Assembly: GCA_030684405.1 (NCBI GenBank)
Contig: JAUXYA010000015.1
Location: forward strand, 62,001 to 126,000
Direction: 5' to 3'
DNA: 64,000 nucleotides
Source of the DNA: Burkholderiales bacterium
GTDB taxonomy: Bacteria; Pseudomonadota; Gammaproteobacteria; Burkholderiales; SG8-41
The number at the start of each line of letters is the position of its first letter. Within the stretch, counting starts at the first letter, position 1. Below the pieces are notes generated by a model. That model ran no database searches. It had not been told where the DNA came from and saw nothing but the letters and a program-made list of their open reading frames with translations. Shown here piece by piece: positions 17,651 to 25,930 of the stretch. The position numbers and the translations under genes are program-made.

Positions 17651-18508
17651 TTATCCCGCGGTTTTTCTTTTGATCCCTGAGCGGTAAGCCGCCAGACCGG
17701 CACGCCCCGCCTTGCCCATTTCCTCCAGCGTTTTATCCCAGTTTTTGTGGTGGTCACGCAGCGCATCGACGATGGATTCGGCGACGACCAGATTTCGATA
17801 CCACTTTGAATTCGCCGGCACAATGATCCACGGCGCATGCGGCGCAGCGGTTTTCGAGATCGCGTCCTCGTACGCTGCAGTGTATTCGTCCCAGTGGTCG
17901 CGTTCTTTCCAGTCGTTCGGATTCAGCTTCCATGCGGTTTTCGATTCTTTTTCGCGCTCAAGCAGGCGTTCCTTCTGCTCGTCCCGGGTGATGTGCAGGA
18001 AATACTTGAGCACGATGGTGCCGTGCTCGGCCAGCAGTGCCTCGAAATCGCGGATGTGGCCGTAACGCTGCTGCCAGAGTTTTTTCGGTGCGAGATTGTG
18101 CACCCGCACCACCAGCACATCCTCGTAATGCGAGCGGTTAAACAGCGCGAACTCACCGCGGCGGGGCGTGTGTTTGTGGACTCGCCACAGGAAATCATGT
18201 TCGCGTTCCTCGGTGGTTGGTACGCCGAAGGAGGTGACGCTGACGCCGCGCGGATTGAGGCAGCCGGCGACATGTTTGATGGTGCCGTCCTTGCCCGCGG
18301 TGTCGCGTCCTTGCAACACTACCAATACACTGTTGACCCTGGCGCCCCACATCGCATCCTGCAGTTCGAACAGTTCCCTGCACAGCACGGCGAAACGTTT
18401 TTCCGCCCTGGCTTTGGTCATGCCTTTGGGCGGCTCGGCGGAGATGCCATTGATCCGGACTTTGCTGTCGAGTGTATTGATCGGAGTGTTGGGCATATTG
18501 GTTTTCAT
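17651..18508 (-). CDS. ppk2: Polyphosphate kinase 2 family protein
   Basis: 285 residues in one PPK2 domain. Walker A is GRDTAGKDG (67-75), Walker B with its adjoining block is FNRSHYEDVLVVRV (about 124-136), and the lid region 'LLEREKESKTAWKLNPNDWKERDHWDEYTAAYEDAI' is typical. The enzyme transfers phosphate between polyphosphate and nucleoside mono- or diphosphates. The one-domain length fits class I or III; which nucleotide it prefers cannot be read. A second in-frame ATG lies 12 bases downstream of the chosen one. Confidence 0.88.
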   Translation of the reverse strand: MKTNMPNTPINTLDSKVRINGISAEPPKGMTKARAEKRFAVLCRELFELQDAMWGARVNSVLVVLQGRDTAGKDGTIKHVAGCLNPRGVSVTSFGVPTTEEREHDFLWRVHKHTPRRGEFALFNRSHYEDVLVVRVHNLAPKKLWQQRYGHIRDFEALLAEHGTIVLKYFLHITRDEQKERLLEREKESKTAWKLNPNDWKERDHWDEYTAAYEDAISKTAAPHAPWIIVPANSKWYRNLVVAESIVDALRDHHKNWDKTLEEMGKAGRAGLAAYRSGIKRKTAG

Positions 18509-18647
18509 GGAATGAGGTGAAGGGGCTGCATGTTGACCACCTTAACGTCACGCGCTGACAAAAGAAACAACGCCGTAACAAAGTGCTTTTTGGAGTAAAA
18601 CCCTTTAAAAACATATACTTATGATATTTCTGCCGCAATTGTTCGCG

Positions 18648-18905
18648 TCAGCCTTGGGGCGACAGCTGAAAACCCTTTTCCCGGAACAGGCGCAGGCAGG
18701 CTGCTGCGACCAGCGGATCGTAGAGACTGCCCCAACCGCGTTCGATTTCTTCCAGCGCCTTGTCCAGTCCCAGCGCTGGCCGATAGGGGCGGTGCGTGGC
18801 CATCGATTCGACGACATCGGCCAACCGCAGTGATGCGGGCCTCGAGGATGATGTCTTCGCCTTTCAGCCCTTGCGGATAACCACTGCAAGCGCAGGATGG
18901 CTGTC
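18648..18905 (-). pseudogene. Remnant of an HD-GYP domain protein, C-terminal, frameshifted
   Basis: Reading the minus strand from about 18905 gives 'GYPQGLKGEDIILEARITAV', the post-GYP block of HD-GYP cyclic-di-GMP phosphodiesterases. One extra base near 18822-18824 shifts the frame, after which the third frame continues 'ADVVESMATHRPYRPALG', then LEEIERGWGSLYDPLV and ends QLSPQG at TGA 18648. The upstream catalytic region is missing or unrecognisable. It is a decayed fragment and explains most of the 420-base gap here. Confidence 0.75.
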
Positions 18906-18931
18906 GCCCGGCCACCCTGCGAATGCAGCGC

Positions 18932-19915
18932 TCAATCAAGCTTGATGTCGGCGGTCTTGATGATGCGCGCGATCAGCGCCCGGTCTTCGCTCATGTACTT
19001 GCCGAAGGCCTCCGGAGATTGGGTGCGCACGTCGAAACCGACTTTGGTCAGGCGTTCCTTCAGATCGGTGTTGGTCACTGCGTTGATAATCTCTCGATTC
19101 AGGCTGTTGATCGCCGCGCGCGGCGTGCCCCCGCGGGTGACGATGCCGAACCAGGTGCCGGCCTCGTAATCCTTCAGGCCCGCCTCGCCGGTGGAGGGGA
19201 TGTCCGGCCAGTTGGGGTGGCGTTTTTCGGCAGCGAAGGCGATGACCTTGGTGCGGCCGGCCTGGGCGTGCGGCATCACGGTCGCCGCGCCGGTAATGAT
19301 CAGATTGACCTGGCCGCCAAGCACGGCGTTCATCGCCGGGCCGGCGCCCTTGAAAGGCACATGCAGCAGCTTGATGCCGGCCAGATTCTCGAGCAGGGCA
19401 CCGCCAAGGTGGTTGGTCGACGCAGTGCCCGGCGTGCCGTAGGTCAGGGTGCCGGGCTTGCCCTTGGCGTAGGTGATCATGTCCTTCAAGCTGCTGAACG
19501 GTACCGAGGGATGCGCGGCGATCACGTACGGGAAGTAGACTACCTGGGTCACCGGAGCAAGATCGCGTACGGTGTCATACGGCAGTTTCTGGACCACATG
19601 CGGATTGATCGACATCGTGGTCTGGGTGATCAGGCCGATGGTGTATCCGTCAGGTGCGGATTTGGCCATCAGGTCGGTGCCGATGATGGTGCTCGCGCCA
19701 CCGCGGTTGTCCACGACGAATTGCTGGCCATAGCGTGTGCTGAGCTTGTCGGCAATCCCGCGGGCCACGAGGTCGGTGGTGCCGCCGGGGGGATAGGGCA
19801 CGATGAAGCGAACTGGGCGTGCCGGATAGGCTTCGGCGGACAAGGCGGGCAGGGCGGCGAAGCCCTGCAATACGGCGGCAAACAGGCCATAGCCCAGTGC
19901 GATTTTTGTATTCAT
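18932..19915 (-). CDS. Bug/TctC-family tripartite tricarboxylate transporter substrate-binding protein
   Basis: 327 residues with a signal peptide ending near 'ALPALSAEA', then the Bug fold: 'YPARPVRFIVPYPPGGTTDLVAR', 'VVDNRGGAST', 'KSAPDGYT', 'HVPFKGAGPAMNAVLGGQV'. These periplasmic proteins bind organic carboxylates, often through water contacts to one carboxylate, and deliver them to TctAB. No tctAB is adjacent. GAGGAGA precedes the ATG. It is the last gene of the long minus-strand catabolic run. The ligand is unknown. Confidence 0.92.
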   Translation of the reverse strand: MNTKIALGYGLFAAVLQGFAALPALSAEAYPARPVRFIVPYPPGGTTDLVARGIADKLSTRYGQQFVVDNRGGASTIIGTDLMAKSAPDGYTIGLITQTTMSINPHVVQKLPYDTVRDLAPVTQVVYFPYVIAAHPSVPFSSLKDMITYAKGKPGTLTYGTPGTASTNHLGGALLENLAGIKLLHVPFKGAGPAMNAVLGGQVNLIITGAATVMPHAQAGRTKVIAFAAEKRHPNWPDIPSTGEAGLKDYEAGTWFGIVTRGGTPRAAINSLNREIINAVTNTDLKERLTKVGFDVRTQSPEAFGKYMSEDRALIARIIKTADIKLD

Positions 19916-19934
19916 CTAGCGTCTCCTCGAGGGA

Positions 19935-20633
19935 TCATGATTGTATGGCCTGTTCCAGTCCCTTGCTGGCATACAGGGCACGGTGCTCCGGTAACGCGAA
20001 AAAATCCAGCATGGCCCGCGCTTCCGCGGCATGAGTGGAAGTGGCGACCACGCCGCTGGATGTTTCAAGAATTTTCTGCACGGCGTTGGGGATCGGGCCG
20101 ACCAGTTCCAGGCCGTCCACCGCCAGCAGCTCCGGGAGCTGTTGCAGGGCGATGTCGGCCTCGCCGGCGACGACCACCGTGCCGATATAGCCGCCGGGAC
20201 GGGTCACGGTTTTGGGTTTCATCTGCTCCGTGATGCCGAGTTTCTCGAACAGCAGCGGAATGTACATGCCGCTCGCGCCGTGCACGGTATGCGCGACGGA
20301 GCGCGCTGAGAGCAGCGACTGGCGGAAAGCGTCGACCGAAGTTATGTCGGGCTTCGGAAAACCGCGGCGCACGCCGACACCGACGCGCGCGCTGGCGAAG
20401 GACCGGCGGCTCGAATCGATGACGACACCTGCATCGGCGAGCTCTTTCACCACGCCGCTGCCGAGTATCACCGCGTCGCCGCTCTCGCCGGCGCGGATGC
20501 GGCCGACCATGGCTTTTGCCGAGTCGGCCAGCAGTGATACCGAGTTGCCGCTTGCGCGCTGGTATTCCGGCAGCAGCGCATCAAGTATCGTGCGGGTGCT
20601 GTTGGAAGTCAGGATTTTCAGGGTGATTCCCAT
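19935..20633 (-). CDS. ModA-like periplasmic-binding-fold protein without signal peptide
   Basis: 232 residues from ATG 20633 (a second ATG lies six bases upstream). 'LKILTSNSTRTILDALLPEYQRASG', 'GDAVILGSGVVKELADAGVV' and 'SARVGVGVRRGFPKPDITSVDAFRQSLL' follow the layout of the molybdate-binding-protein (SBP_bac_11) fold. No signal peptide or lipobox is seen, so it is likely cytoplasmic or the export signal is lost. It lies 19 bases before the Bug gene and may share its transcript. The ligand is not evident. Confidence 0.75.
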   Translation of the reverse strand: MGITLKILTSNSTRTILDALLPEYQRASGNSVSLLADSAKAMVGRIRAGESGDAVILGSGVVKELADAGVVIDSSRRSFASARVGVGVRRGFPKPDITSVDAFRQSLLSARSVAHTVHGASGMYIPLLFEKLGITEQMKPKTVTRPGGYIGTVVVAGEADIALQQLPELLAVDGLELVGPIPNAVQKILETSSGVVATSTHAAEARAMLDFFALPEHRALYASKGLEQAIQS

Positions 20634-20741
20634 GATCATTCCTTGGAGTCAGACGGCCAGCGCGAGTTCGTGTTTTGCACCATGAAATCGGTACCGGCTT
20701 CGGTCAGCGCGACGTAGGGCATCAGGATTCAACGTCCGGTG

Positions 20742-20820
20742 TTGTAGCCCGGATGAAGCGCAGCGCAATCCGGGGGAAAGCCCCCCGGATTACGGCCTGC
20801 GGCCTTCATCCAGGCTACAG
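20742..20820. repeat. Dispersed repeat, family R4
   Basis: GTAGCCCGGATGAAGCGCAG at 20742 pairs with an inverse arm ending TCATCCAGGCTAC near 20818, with an inner GGGGGAAAGCCCCCC hairpin. It closes directly on the thiolase stop codon and could act as its transcript end. Confidence 0.75.
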
Positions 20821-20821
20821 G

Positions 20822-21979
20822 TTACAGCGAGTTTTCCGAGCCGAAAATCACCGTGCACTGGCTGGACATGACACCGCCATTGCCGTGCGCCAAGGCTACA
20901 TCACAACCCTTCACCTGGCGCTCGCCGCATTCACCGCGCACCTGGCGGATCGCCTCGATCATCACCAGCAGGCCATACATGCCGGGGTGGCAGTACGACA
21001 GCCCGCCGCCCGAGGTGTTGACCGCCAGCTTGCCGCCGGGGGCGATGCCGCCATTGGCGACGAAACGGCCGCCTTCCCCCTTGGGCACGAACCCCAGGTC
21101 TTCCAGGAACAGGATCGGCGTGATGGTGAAGGCGTCATAGAGCGACAGCATCTTCACGTCCTTCGGCGTGACGCCGGCCATCTTGAAGGCCTGCGGGCCG
21201 GAGATCGCGGCGCCGGTGACAGTGAAGTCGGGCATGCTGGAAATATTGGCGTGCGACAGGGTCTCGCCGACGCCGAGCACGTAGACCGGTTTTTTCTTCA
21301 GGGTCTTGGCTTTGGCGGCCGAAGTCAGCACGATGGCGCCGCCGCCGTCGACCACCAGGCAGCAGTCGCGTACCGTGAAGGGGTAGGACACCATGCGCGC
21401 ATTGAGCGCCTGCTCAATGGTCAGCGGCTCCTTTTCCCAGGCCTTGGGATTCATCAGCGCCCATTTACGTGCGGCCACTGCCACTTCCGCGAGGTGTTCG
21501 CGGGTGGTGCCGTACTGGTGCATGTGACGGGCTGCCGCCATGGCGTAGGCGCTGATCGGCAGGATCGGCCGGTACGGGGATTCGTAGGGATTGAACTCGC
21601 GCGGACTCGCAGCAGCGCGCGACACCGAGCGCTGGGTACTGCCGTAGGCGATTACCGCGACTTCGCACAGGCCGAGCTGGATTGCCATCTGGGCATGGGC
21701 GACGTGGGTCATGAAGGAGGAGCCGCCGATCTGGGTGCCGTCGAAAACCTTCGGCTTGATGCCGAGGTATTCGGCCAGCGACATCGGGCCCATGCGTACC
21801 TGGGTCGCCGCCACATAGAGGCCGTCGACATCCTTCAGTGTCAGGCCGCAATCATCCAGCGCGCGCAGCGTTGCCTGTGCCATCAGGTCCACGGGGGAGG
21901 TGTGCGGGGCGACCTGGCCCAGATCCGACTCTGCCGCACCGACCACTGCGATGCTGCCGCGTTTGAGCATATCGGTCAT
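20822..21979 (-). CDS. SCP2-type thiolase-like protein
   Basis: 385 residues of the thiolase fold ('VVGAAESDLG' at the start, 'AAGGAIVLTSA'-like 'DGGGAIVLTSA' in the middle, 'GGGLSYCHPGMYGLL' and HGNGGVMSSQ near the end). At the position where thiolases carry the acylated Cys, the sequence reads GGSSFMTHV, so the nucleophile is missing. It overlaps the DUF35 gene by four bases. SCP2-thiolase/DUF35 pairs in steroid side-chain degradation (Ltp2-ChsH2 type) work as acyl-CoA retro-aldolases and also lack that Cys; a similar reaction is the best inference here. Confidence 0.85.
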   Translation of the reverse strand: MTDMLKRGSIAVVGAAESDLGQVAPHTSPVDLMAQATLRALDDCGLTLKDVDGLYVAATQVRMGPMSLAEYLGIKPKVFDGTQIGGSSFMTHVAHAQMAIQLGLCEVAVIAYGSTQRSVSRAAASPREFNPYESPYRPILPISAYAMAAARHMHQYGTTREHLAEVAVAARKWALMNPKAWEKEPLTIEQALNARMVSYPFTVRDCCLVVDGGGAIVLTSAAKAKTLKKKPVYVLGVGETLSHANISSMPDFTVTGAAISGPQAFKMAGVTPKDVKMLSLYDAFTITPILFLEDLGFVPKGEGGRFVANGGIAPGGKLAVNTSGGGLSYCHPGMYGLLVMIEAIRQVRGECGERQVKGCDVALAHGNGGVMSSQCTVIFGSENSL

Positions 21980-22365
21980 TTGGCGTCTCCCGCCGGGGTG
22001 AAGACCGGATAGGGCAGGGTCTTGTCGTCACCGGGGTTGGCCCTGAACTTCACGCGCATACCGATCTTCACCTGCATCGGGTCGATGTCCTCGACCCGGC
22101 TCATCAGACGGTAGCCCTCGTCCATGTCGATCATCGCGACATTGAGCGGCGCCTCGCCCTTGTAGTGCACCACGGTGGTCGTGTAGACCGTGCCGAGGCC
22201 CTTCGATACCCGCCATTCAATATTGCTGCTGCCGCTGCCCGGTGCCACCGCGCGCGGGTAGAAGAACGCCTTGCCATCGTCCTTGCACACCTGATAGGCG
22301 AGTTCGCCTTTCTTCAGATGCTCGACATAGGTGCCGAGCGGGGATTGCTTCGTCAGATCAGTCAT
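21976..22365 (-). CDS. DUF35-type OB-fold protein, partner of the thiolase
   Basis: 129 residues. The N-terminal part ('LKKGELAYQVCKDDGKAFFYPR') corresponds to the rubredoxin-like zinc ribbon, but only one Cys remains, so zinc binding is doubtful. The OB-fold follows ('GLGTVYTTTVVHYKGEAPLNVAMIDMDEGYRLMSRVE', 'IGMRVKFRANPGDD'). DUF35 proteins bind acyl-CoA and are needed for the activity of their thiolase partners. AAGGAGC precedes the ATG, and the stop overlaps the thiolase start. Confidence 0.85.
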   Translation of the reverse strand: MTDLTKQSPLGTYVEHLKKGELAYQVCKDDGKAFFYPRAVAPGSGSSNIEWRVSKGLGTVYTTTVVHYKGEAPLNVAMIDMDEGYRLMSRVEDIDPMQVKIGMRVKFRANPGDDKTLPYPVFTPAGDAK

Positions 22366-22423
22366 TTGCTGCTCCTTCTCATGAAATTCAAAAATATAAA
22401 TTAAATCAAATACTTATGAAACT

Positions 22424-22490
22424 CCATCATTCCGGCGTTCGCCGGAATGATGGTTCGCCTCTGGTTTTTTCTCTGTGCCCTCTGTGGTTA
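22424..22490. repeat. R1 hairpin and R2 copy between acyl-CoA synthetase and DUF35 genes
   Basis: CCATCATTCCGGCG (22424-22437) pairs perfectly with CGCCGGAATGATGG (22440-22453). CTCTGTGCCCTCTGTGGTTA at 22471-22490 is an inverse R2 copy that runs into the stop codon of the acyl-CoA synthetase. The block separates that gene from the DUF35/thiolase pair and may process or end the upstream message. Confidence 0.75.
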
Positions 22491-24137
22491 TGCTTTTTTT
22501 GTTTCTTCCAAACCAAAATCAATCAGTGCCTGTGCACGCAGCTTGTTCTTCTGCACTTTCGCGCTGCCGGTCATGCCGATGTGTTCAAAGCTGTCGACGA
22601 TTTTCAGATAACGCGGCACGCGGAAATTGGCGAGCCGTTCCCGGCTCCAGGCAATCAGGTCTTCCGGTGTCGCGGTTTCGCTTTCGTTGAGGATCACATA
22701 GGCCGCCGGCACTTCAATCAACCGCGGGTCGGGTACGCCGATGACCTGGGCCTGCTTGATTTTCGGATGTTTGTGCAGCACGTCTTCCACTTCCGCCGGT
22801 GCAACATTCTCGCCCCCGACGCGGAACACGTCCTTGATGCGCGTGAGGAATTTCAGCCGGCCTTGCGCATCCATGACACCGAGATCGCCCGTATGCAGCC
22901 AGCCCCCGGCGTCGATCGCCTTCGCGGTCTGCTCCGGCATCTTGTAGTAGCCCTGCATCACGCTCCAGCCGCGGACCTGGATTTCGCCGCTCATTTGCCC
23001 ACTGTGGCCCGGCTGCATCACCGCACCGGTTTCGGGATCGGCCAGCCGTACTTCCACGTCATCGAGGATATGTGCCCAGCCCTCGATGCGTTTTTCGAGG
23101 TCGTCGTCGTAATGGGACATGCAGACATTGGGTGAGGCTTCGGACAGGCCGTAGGCCTGGACCAGCCCCTTCATTCCCATCTGCTCGACGACCCGGCGCG
23201 AAACCTCGGGGCCGCAGGAGACCCAGCCGTTGCGCAGTTTCAGCGGGTACTGTGCGAACTTGGGATGGTTCAGCATCATCAGGAACATCGTGTCGTTGCC
23301 TGAGGTATGCGTGCATTCCTCGCTCCACATCGTCGCCAGCGCTTCCTCGGGCTCGAAGCTCGGCGAGGACAGCAAGGAGGCGCCGGAGGTCAGCGCCGCG
23401 AGCAGCGACAGCGTGGTGCCGGCGACATGGTAAAACGGCCGGGCGCTGTAATAGCGGTCGCCGGCTTTCAGGTTGAAGCGCGCGGCGACACAGGCCGCGT
23501 TGCGCAGCATGTTGTCATGGCTGAGCATGACGCCCTTCGGGTATGAAGTCGTGCCCGAGGTGAACTGCATCAGCAGGCTGTCCTCCGGCTTGACCGTCGG
23601 CGGAAAGGTCGCGTCGAAAGTCGTGCCTTTGGCCAACAGGTCGGCGAAGCCGATGGCGCCGGCAGGCAGGTCCTCGCCCAGCACGACGACGGTCTGCAGC
23701 AGCGGCAGTGCCGGATCGGGCAGGCCGCGATCGAGCGCTGGACAGATGCTGCGCAACATCGCGATGAAGTCGATTTTCAGGAAGCGGTCGGTAATGAACA
23801 GCAGCTTCACATCGGCCTGCTTCAGGCAATAGAGCATCTCGTCGGCCTTGAAGCGGGTGTTAACTGGCACGGTCACGGCACCGACGCTGGCGGCGGCATA
23901 GAAGAAGATGACCCATTCCAGGGAATTACCCATGCACACCGCGACATGGTCGCCGCGACCGATGCCCAGTGCGCGCAGGCCGCAGGCGACTTCGCGCACG
24001 TTGTCGCGCAGCTCGGCCCAGGTCAGGCGCCGTCCGGAAATGACCAGTGCCTCCTCCTGCGCGTGTGCGGCCGCAGTCGTGGCGAGGACTTCGGCGAGGG
24101 TCTGTTTTTCCCAGACGGTTGTCTTGCGTTCCGGCAT
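22488..24137 (-). CDS. AMP-forming acyl-CoA synthetase
   Basis: 549 residues from ATG 24137 (an upstream extension overlaps the enoyl-CoA hydratase gene). ANL-superfamily motifs are clear: the P-loop-like 'MQFTSGTTSYPKGVMLSH', 'YGLSEASPNV', 'GGWLHTGDLGVMDAQGRLKFLTRIKD' and the late lysine in 'GSAKVQKNKLRAQAL'. It activates a carboxylic acid to its CoA thioester using ATP. Starting four bases after the enoyl-CoA hydratase gene, it is clearly co-transcribed with it. The acid is unknown; the neighbourhood suggests a branched or cyclic acid rather than plain fatty acids, but this is inference. Confidence 0.9.
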   Translation of the reverse strand: MPERKTTVWEKQTLAEVLATTAAAHAQEEALVISGRRLTWAELRDNVREVACGLRALGIGRGDHVAVCMGNSLEWVIFFYAAASVGAVTVPVNTRFKADEMLYCLKQADVKLLFITDRFLKIDFIAMLRSICPALDRGLPDPALPLLQTVVVLGEDLPAGAIGFADLLAKGTTFDATFPPTVKPEDSLLMQFTSGTTSYPKGVMLSHDNMLRNAACVAARFNLKAGDRYYSARPFYHVAGTTLSLLAALTSGASLLSSPSFEPEEALATMWSEECTHTSGNDTMFLMMLNHPKFAQYPLKLRNGWVSCGPEVSRRVVEQMGMKGLVQAYGLSEASPNVCMSHYDDDLEKRIEGWAHILDDVEVRLADPETGAVMQPGHSGQMSGEIQVRGWSVMQGYYKMPEQTAKAIDAGGWLHTGDLGVMDAQGRLKFLTRIKDVFRVGGENVAPAEVEDVLHKHPKIKQAQVIGVPDPRLIEVPAAYVILNESETATPEDLIAWSRERLANFRVPRYLKIVDSFEHIGMTGSAKVQKNKLRAQALIDFGLEETKKA

Positions 24138-24141
24138 CGGC

Positions 24142-24912
24142 TTATTTACCTTTGAACTTCGGTTTGCGTTTCTCCTTGAAGGCGGTGACGCCCTCGACAT
24201 GGTCTTCGGTCATGCGCGCGCCGCAGATCGCCAGCACTTCCATTTCAAGAAGCTGTTCCAGTGTCGGCACGTACATGTACTGGAACATGCGCTTGGCCAG
24301 CGTCAGCGCATAGGTTGCCGAACCGGCGATCTCGCGCGCCAGTTCCAGCGCGGTGGTTTCCAGTTGGTCATCAGGGACGACCTTGCTGATGAGTCCCATA
24401 TCCTTCGCTTCGGCTGCCGGCAACTTGCGCGCGCTGTAGACGATTTCCTTGGCGCGGGCGAGCCCGAGGTGCTGGGTCAGGAAATAGATGGCGCCGCCAT
24501 CGGGCGGGATGCCGACGTTCTTGAAGGCCATCAGCAGGTAGGCAGTCTCGCTGGCGACGATCAGGTCGCAGGCAAGGGCCATGCTGGCACCGATGCCGGC
24601 CGCCGGGCCGCGCACCGCGGCGATCACGGGCTTCTCCAGATGATGCAGCGCGAGGATCATCTGCTGATGACCTTTGGAGCGCTTGCGCCCGCTGACCACG
24701 TCGTAGCCGCCCATCGATCCGACGTCGCCGCCGGCGCAAAAGGCACGGCCGGCACCGGTCAGCAGCACGACGCGCACCGCATCGTCCTCGTTGAGCCTGC
24801 GGAAGGCATCGGCCAGTTCGTGATACATCTCGCCGGACAGCGCGTTGAGCTTGTCGGCGCGGTCGAGCAGCACGGTGGCGATGCCCTCGCTGAGGGTGAC
24901 TTTGATGCTCAT
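24142..24912 (-). CDS. Enoyl-CoA hydratase/isomerase family protein
   Basis: 256 residues from ATG 24912. Crotonase-fold features: 'LLDRADKLNALSGEMYHEL', the oxyanion-hole blocks 'GRAFCAGGDVGSMGG' and 'AAVRGPAAGIGASMALACD', and C-terminal 'GVTAFKEKRKPKFKGK'. At the second catalytic Glu position the sequence reads 'VGIPPDGGAIYFL', with Asp-Gly instead of the usual Glu/Asp-x-G pattern of hydratases, so isomerase or another crotonase reaction is possible. It is followed four bases later by the acyl-CoA synthetase. Confidence 0.88.
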   Translation of the reverse strand: MSIKVTLSEGIATVLLDRADKLNALSGEMYHELADAFRRLNEDDAVRVVLLTGAGRAFCAGGDVGSMGGYDVVSGRKRSKGHQQMILALHHLEKPVIAAVRGPAAGIGASMALACDLIVASETAYLLMAFKNVGIPPDGGAIYFLTQHLGLARAKEIVYSARKLPAAEAKDMGLISKVVPDDQLETTALELAREIAGSATYALTLAKRMFQYMYVPTLEQLLEMEVLAICGARMTEDHVEGVTAFKEKRKPKFKGK

Positions 24913-24934
24913 GCGGTTTCTCGGTGCCTGTGGT

Positions 24935-25897
24935 TCAGAATGACTTGATGCCGGCGCGCTCGAGCACCTGTTTCCACTTGGCGACTTCGTCGCGCAGGTG
25001 GGTGACGAACTCGGCGGTAGTGCTGCCGACCGGATCGGAGCCATCGCGCTTGAGCTGCTCGGCGAGTTCCGGCGACTTGACGATGCGCACGGTGCTGTCG
25101 GCGATCTTGGCGATCACGTCCTTCGGTGTGCGCGCGGGCGCGGTGAGACCGTTCCAGGCCACGGACTGGAATCCCTTCAGGCCCTGCTCGTCGAGCGTCG
25201 GCACTTCGGGCAGAGCGGCTGTACGGCCGAGGCTGGTGACGCCGATCACGCGCAGCCGGCCGGACTTGATGAGGGGCATCACCGAGGTCAGTCCGTTGAA
25301 AGCCATGTCAACGTGTCCACCGATGAGGTCGACCAGCGCCGGCGCATTGCCCTTGTACGGGACATGAATCATTTTCACGCCGGCCATGGCATTGAGCAGT
25401 TCACCGGAAAGATGCGGCACGCCGCCGTTGCCGGAGGAGGCGAAGTTCATCTGGCCCGGCCTCGCCTTGGCGAGCGCGACGAGTTCCCTGACGTTTTTCG
25501 CGGGCACGCCGGGATGCACCACCAGCCCCATCGGCGTGGTGTTGATCAGCGTGATCGGTTCGAAGTCCTTGACCGGGTCGTACGGCAGCTTCTTCATCAC
25601 GCTGGGCACGACGGTGAAGGGCGCCGGTGTCACCAGCAGCGTGTGGCCGTCAGGAGCCGCCTTGGCGACGATGTCGGTGCCGATCGTGGTGTTGCCGCCG
25701 GGACGGTTGTCGACGATGACCTGTTGTCCCCAGGCTTCCGCCAGTCGCGGGGCTATCGTGCGTGCGATGACATCAGTGCTGCCGCCGGCGGCGAAGGGTA
25801 CGATCAGGCGCACTGTCTTGCTCGGATAGGCTTGGGCGGCTGCGAGTCCGGGGATTAAAAGAAATGTCAATAAAAACAATGGCTTATTAATTTTCAT
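24935..25897 (-). CDS. Bug/TctC-family periplasmic substrate-binding protein
   Basis: 320 residues with a signal peptide ('FLLTFLLIPGLAAAQA'). The Bug blocks are 'YPSKTVRLIVPFAAGGSTDVIAR', 'VVDNRPGGNTTIGTDIVAKAAPDGHT' and 'HVPYKGNAPALVDLIGGHVD'. AAGGAAG precedes the ATG. It lies just upstream of the enoyl-CoA hydratase and synthetase genes, so its ligand is plausibly the acid that they activate. It would have to use TctAB subunits encoded elsewhere. Confidence 0.92.
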   Translation of the reverse strand: MKINKPLFLLTFLLIPGLAAAQAYPSKTVRLIVPFAAGGSTDVIARTIAPRLAEAWGQQVIVDNRPGGNTTIGTDIVAKAAPDGHTLLVTPAPFTVVPSVMKKLPYDPVKDFEPITLINTTPMGLVVHPGVPAKNVRELVALAKARPGQMNFASSGNGGVPHLSGELLNAMAGVKMIHVPYKGNAPALVDLIGGHVDMAFNGLTSVMPLIKSGRLRVIGVTSLGRTAALPEVPTLDEQGLKGFQSVAWNGLTAPARTPKDVIAKIADSTVRIVKSPELAEQLKRDGSDPVGSTTAEFVTHLRDEVAKWKQVLERAGIKSF

Positions 25898-25930
25898 GGC
25901 TTCCTTCTGCAGTTTGTACCAGACCCGGAA

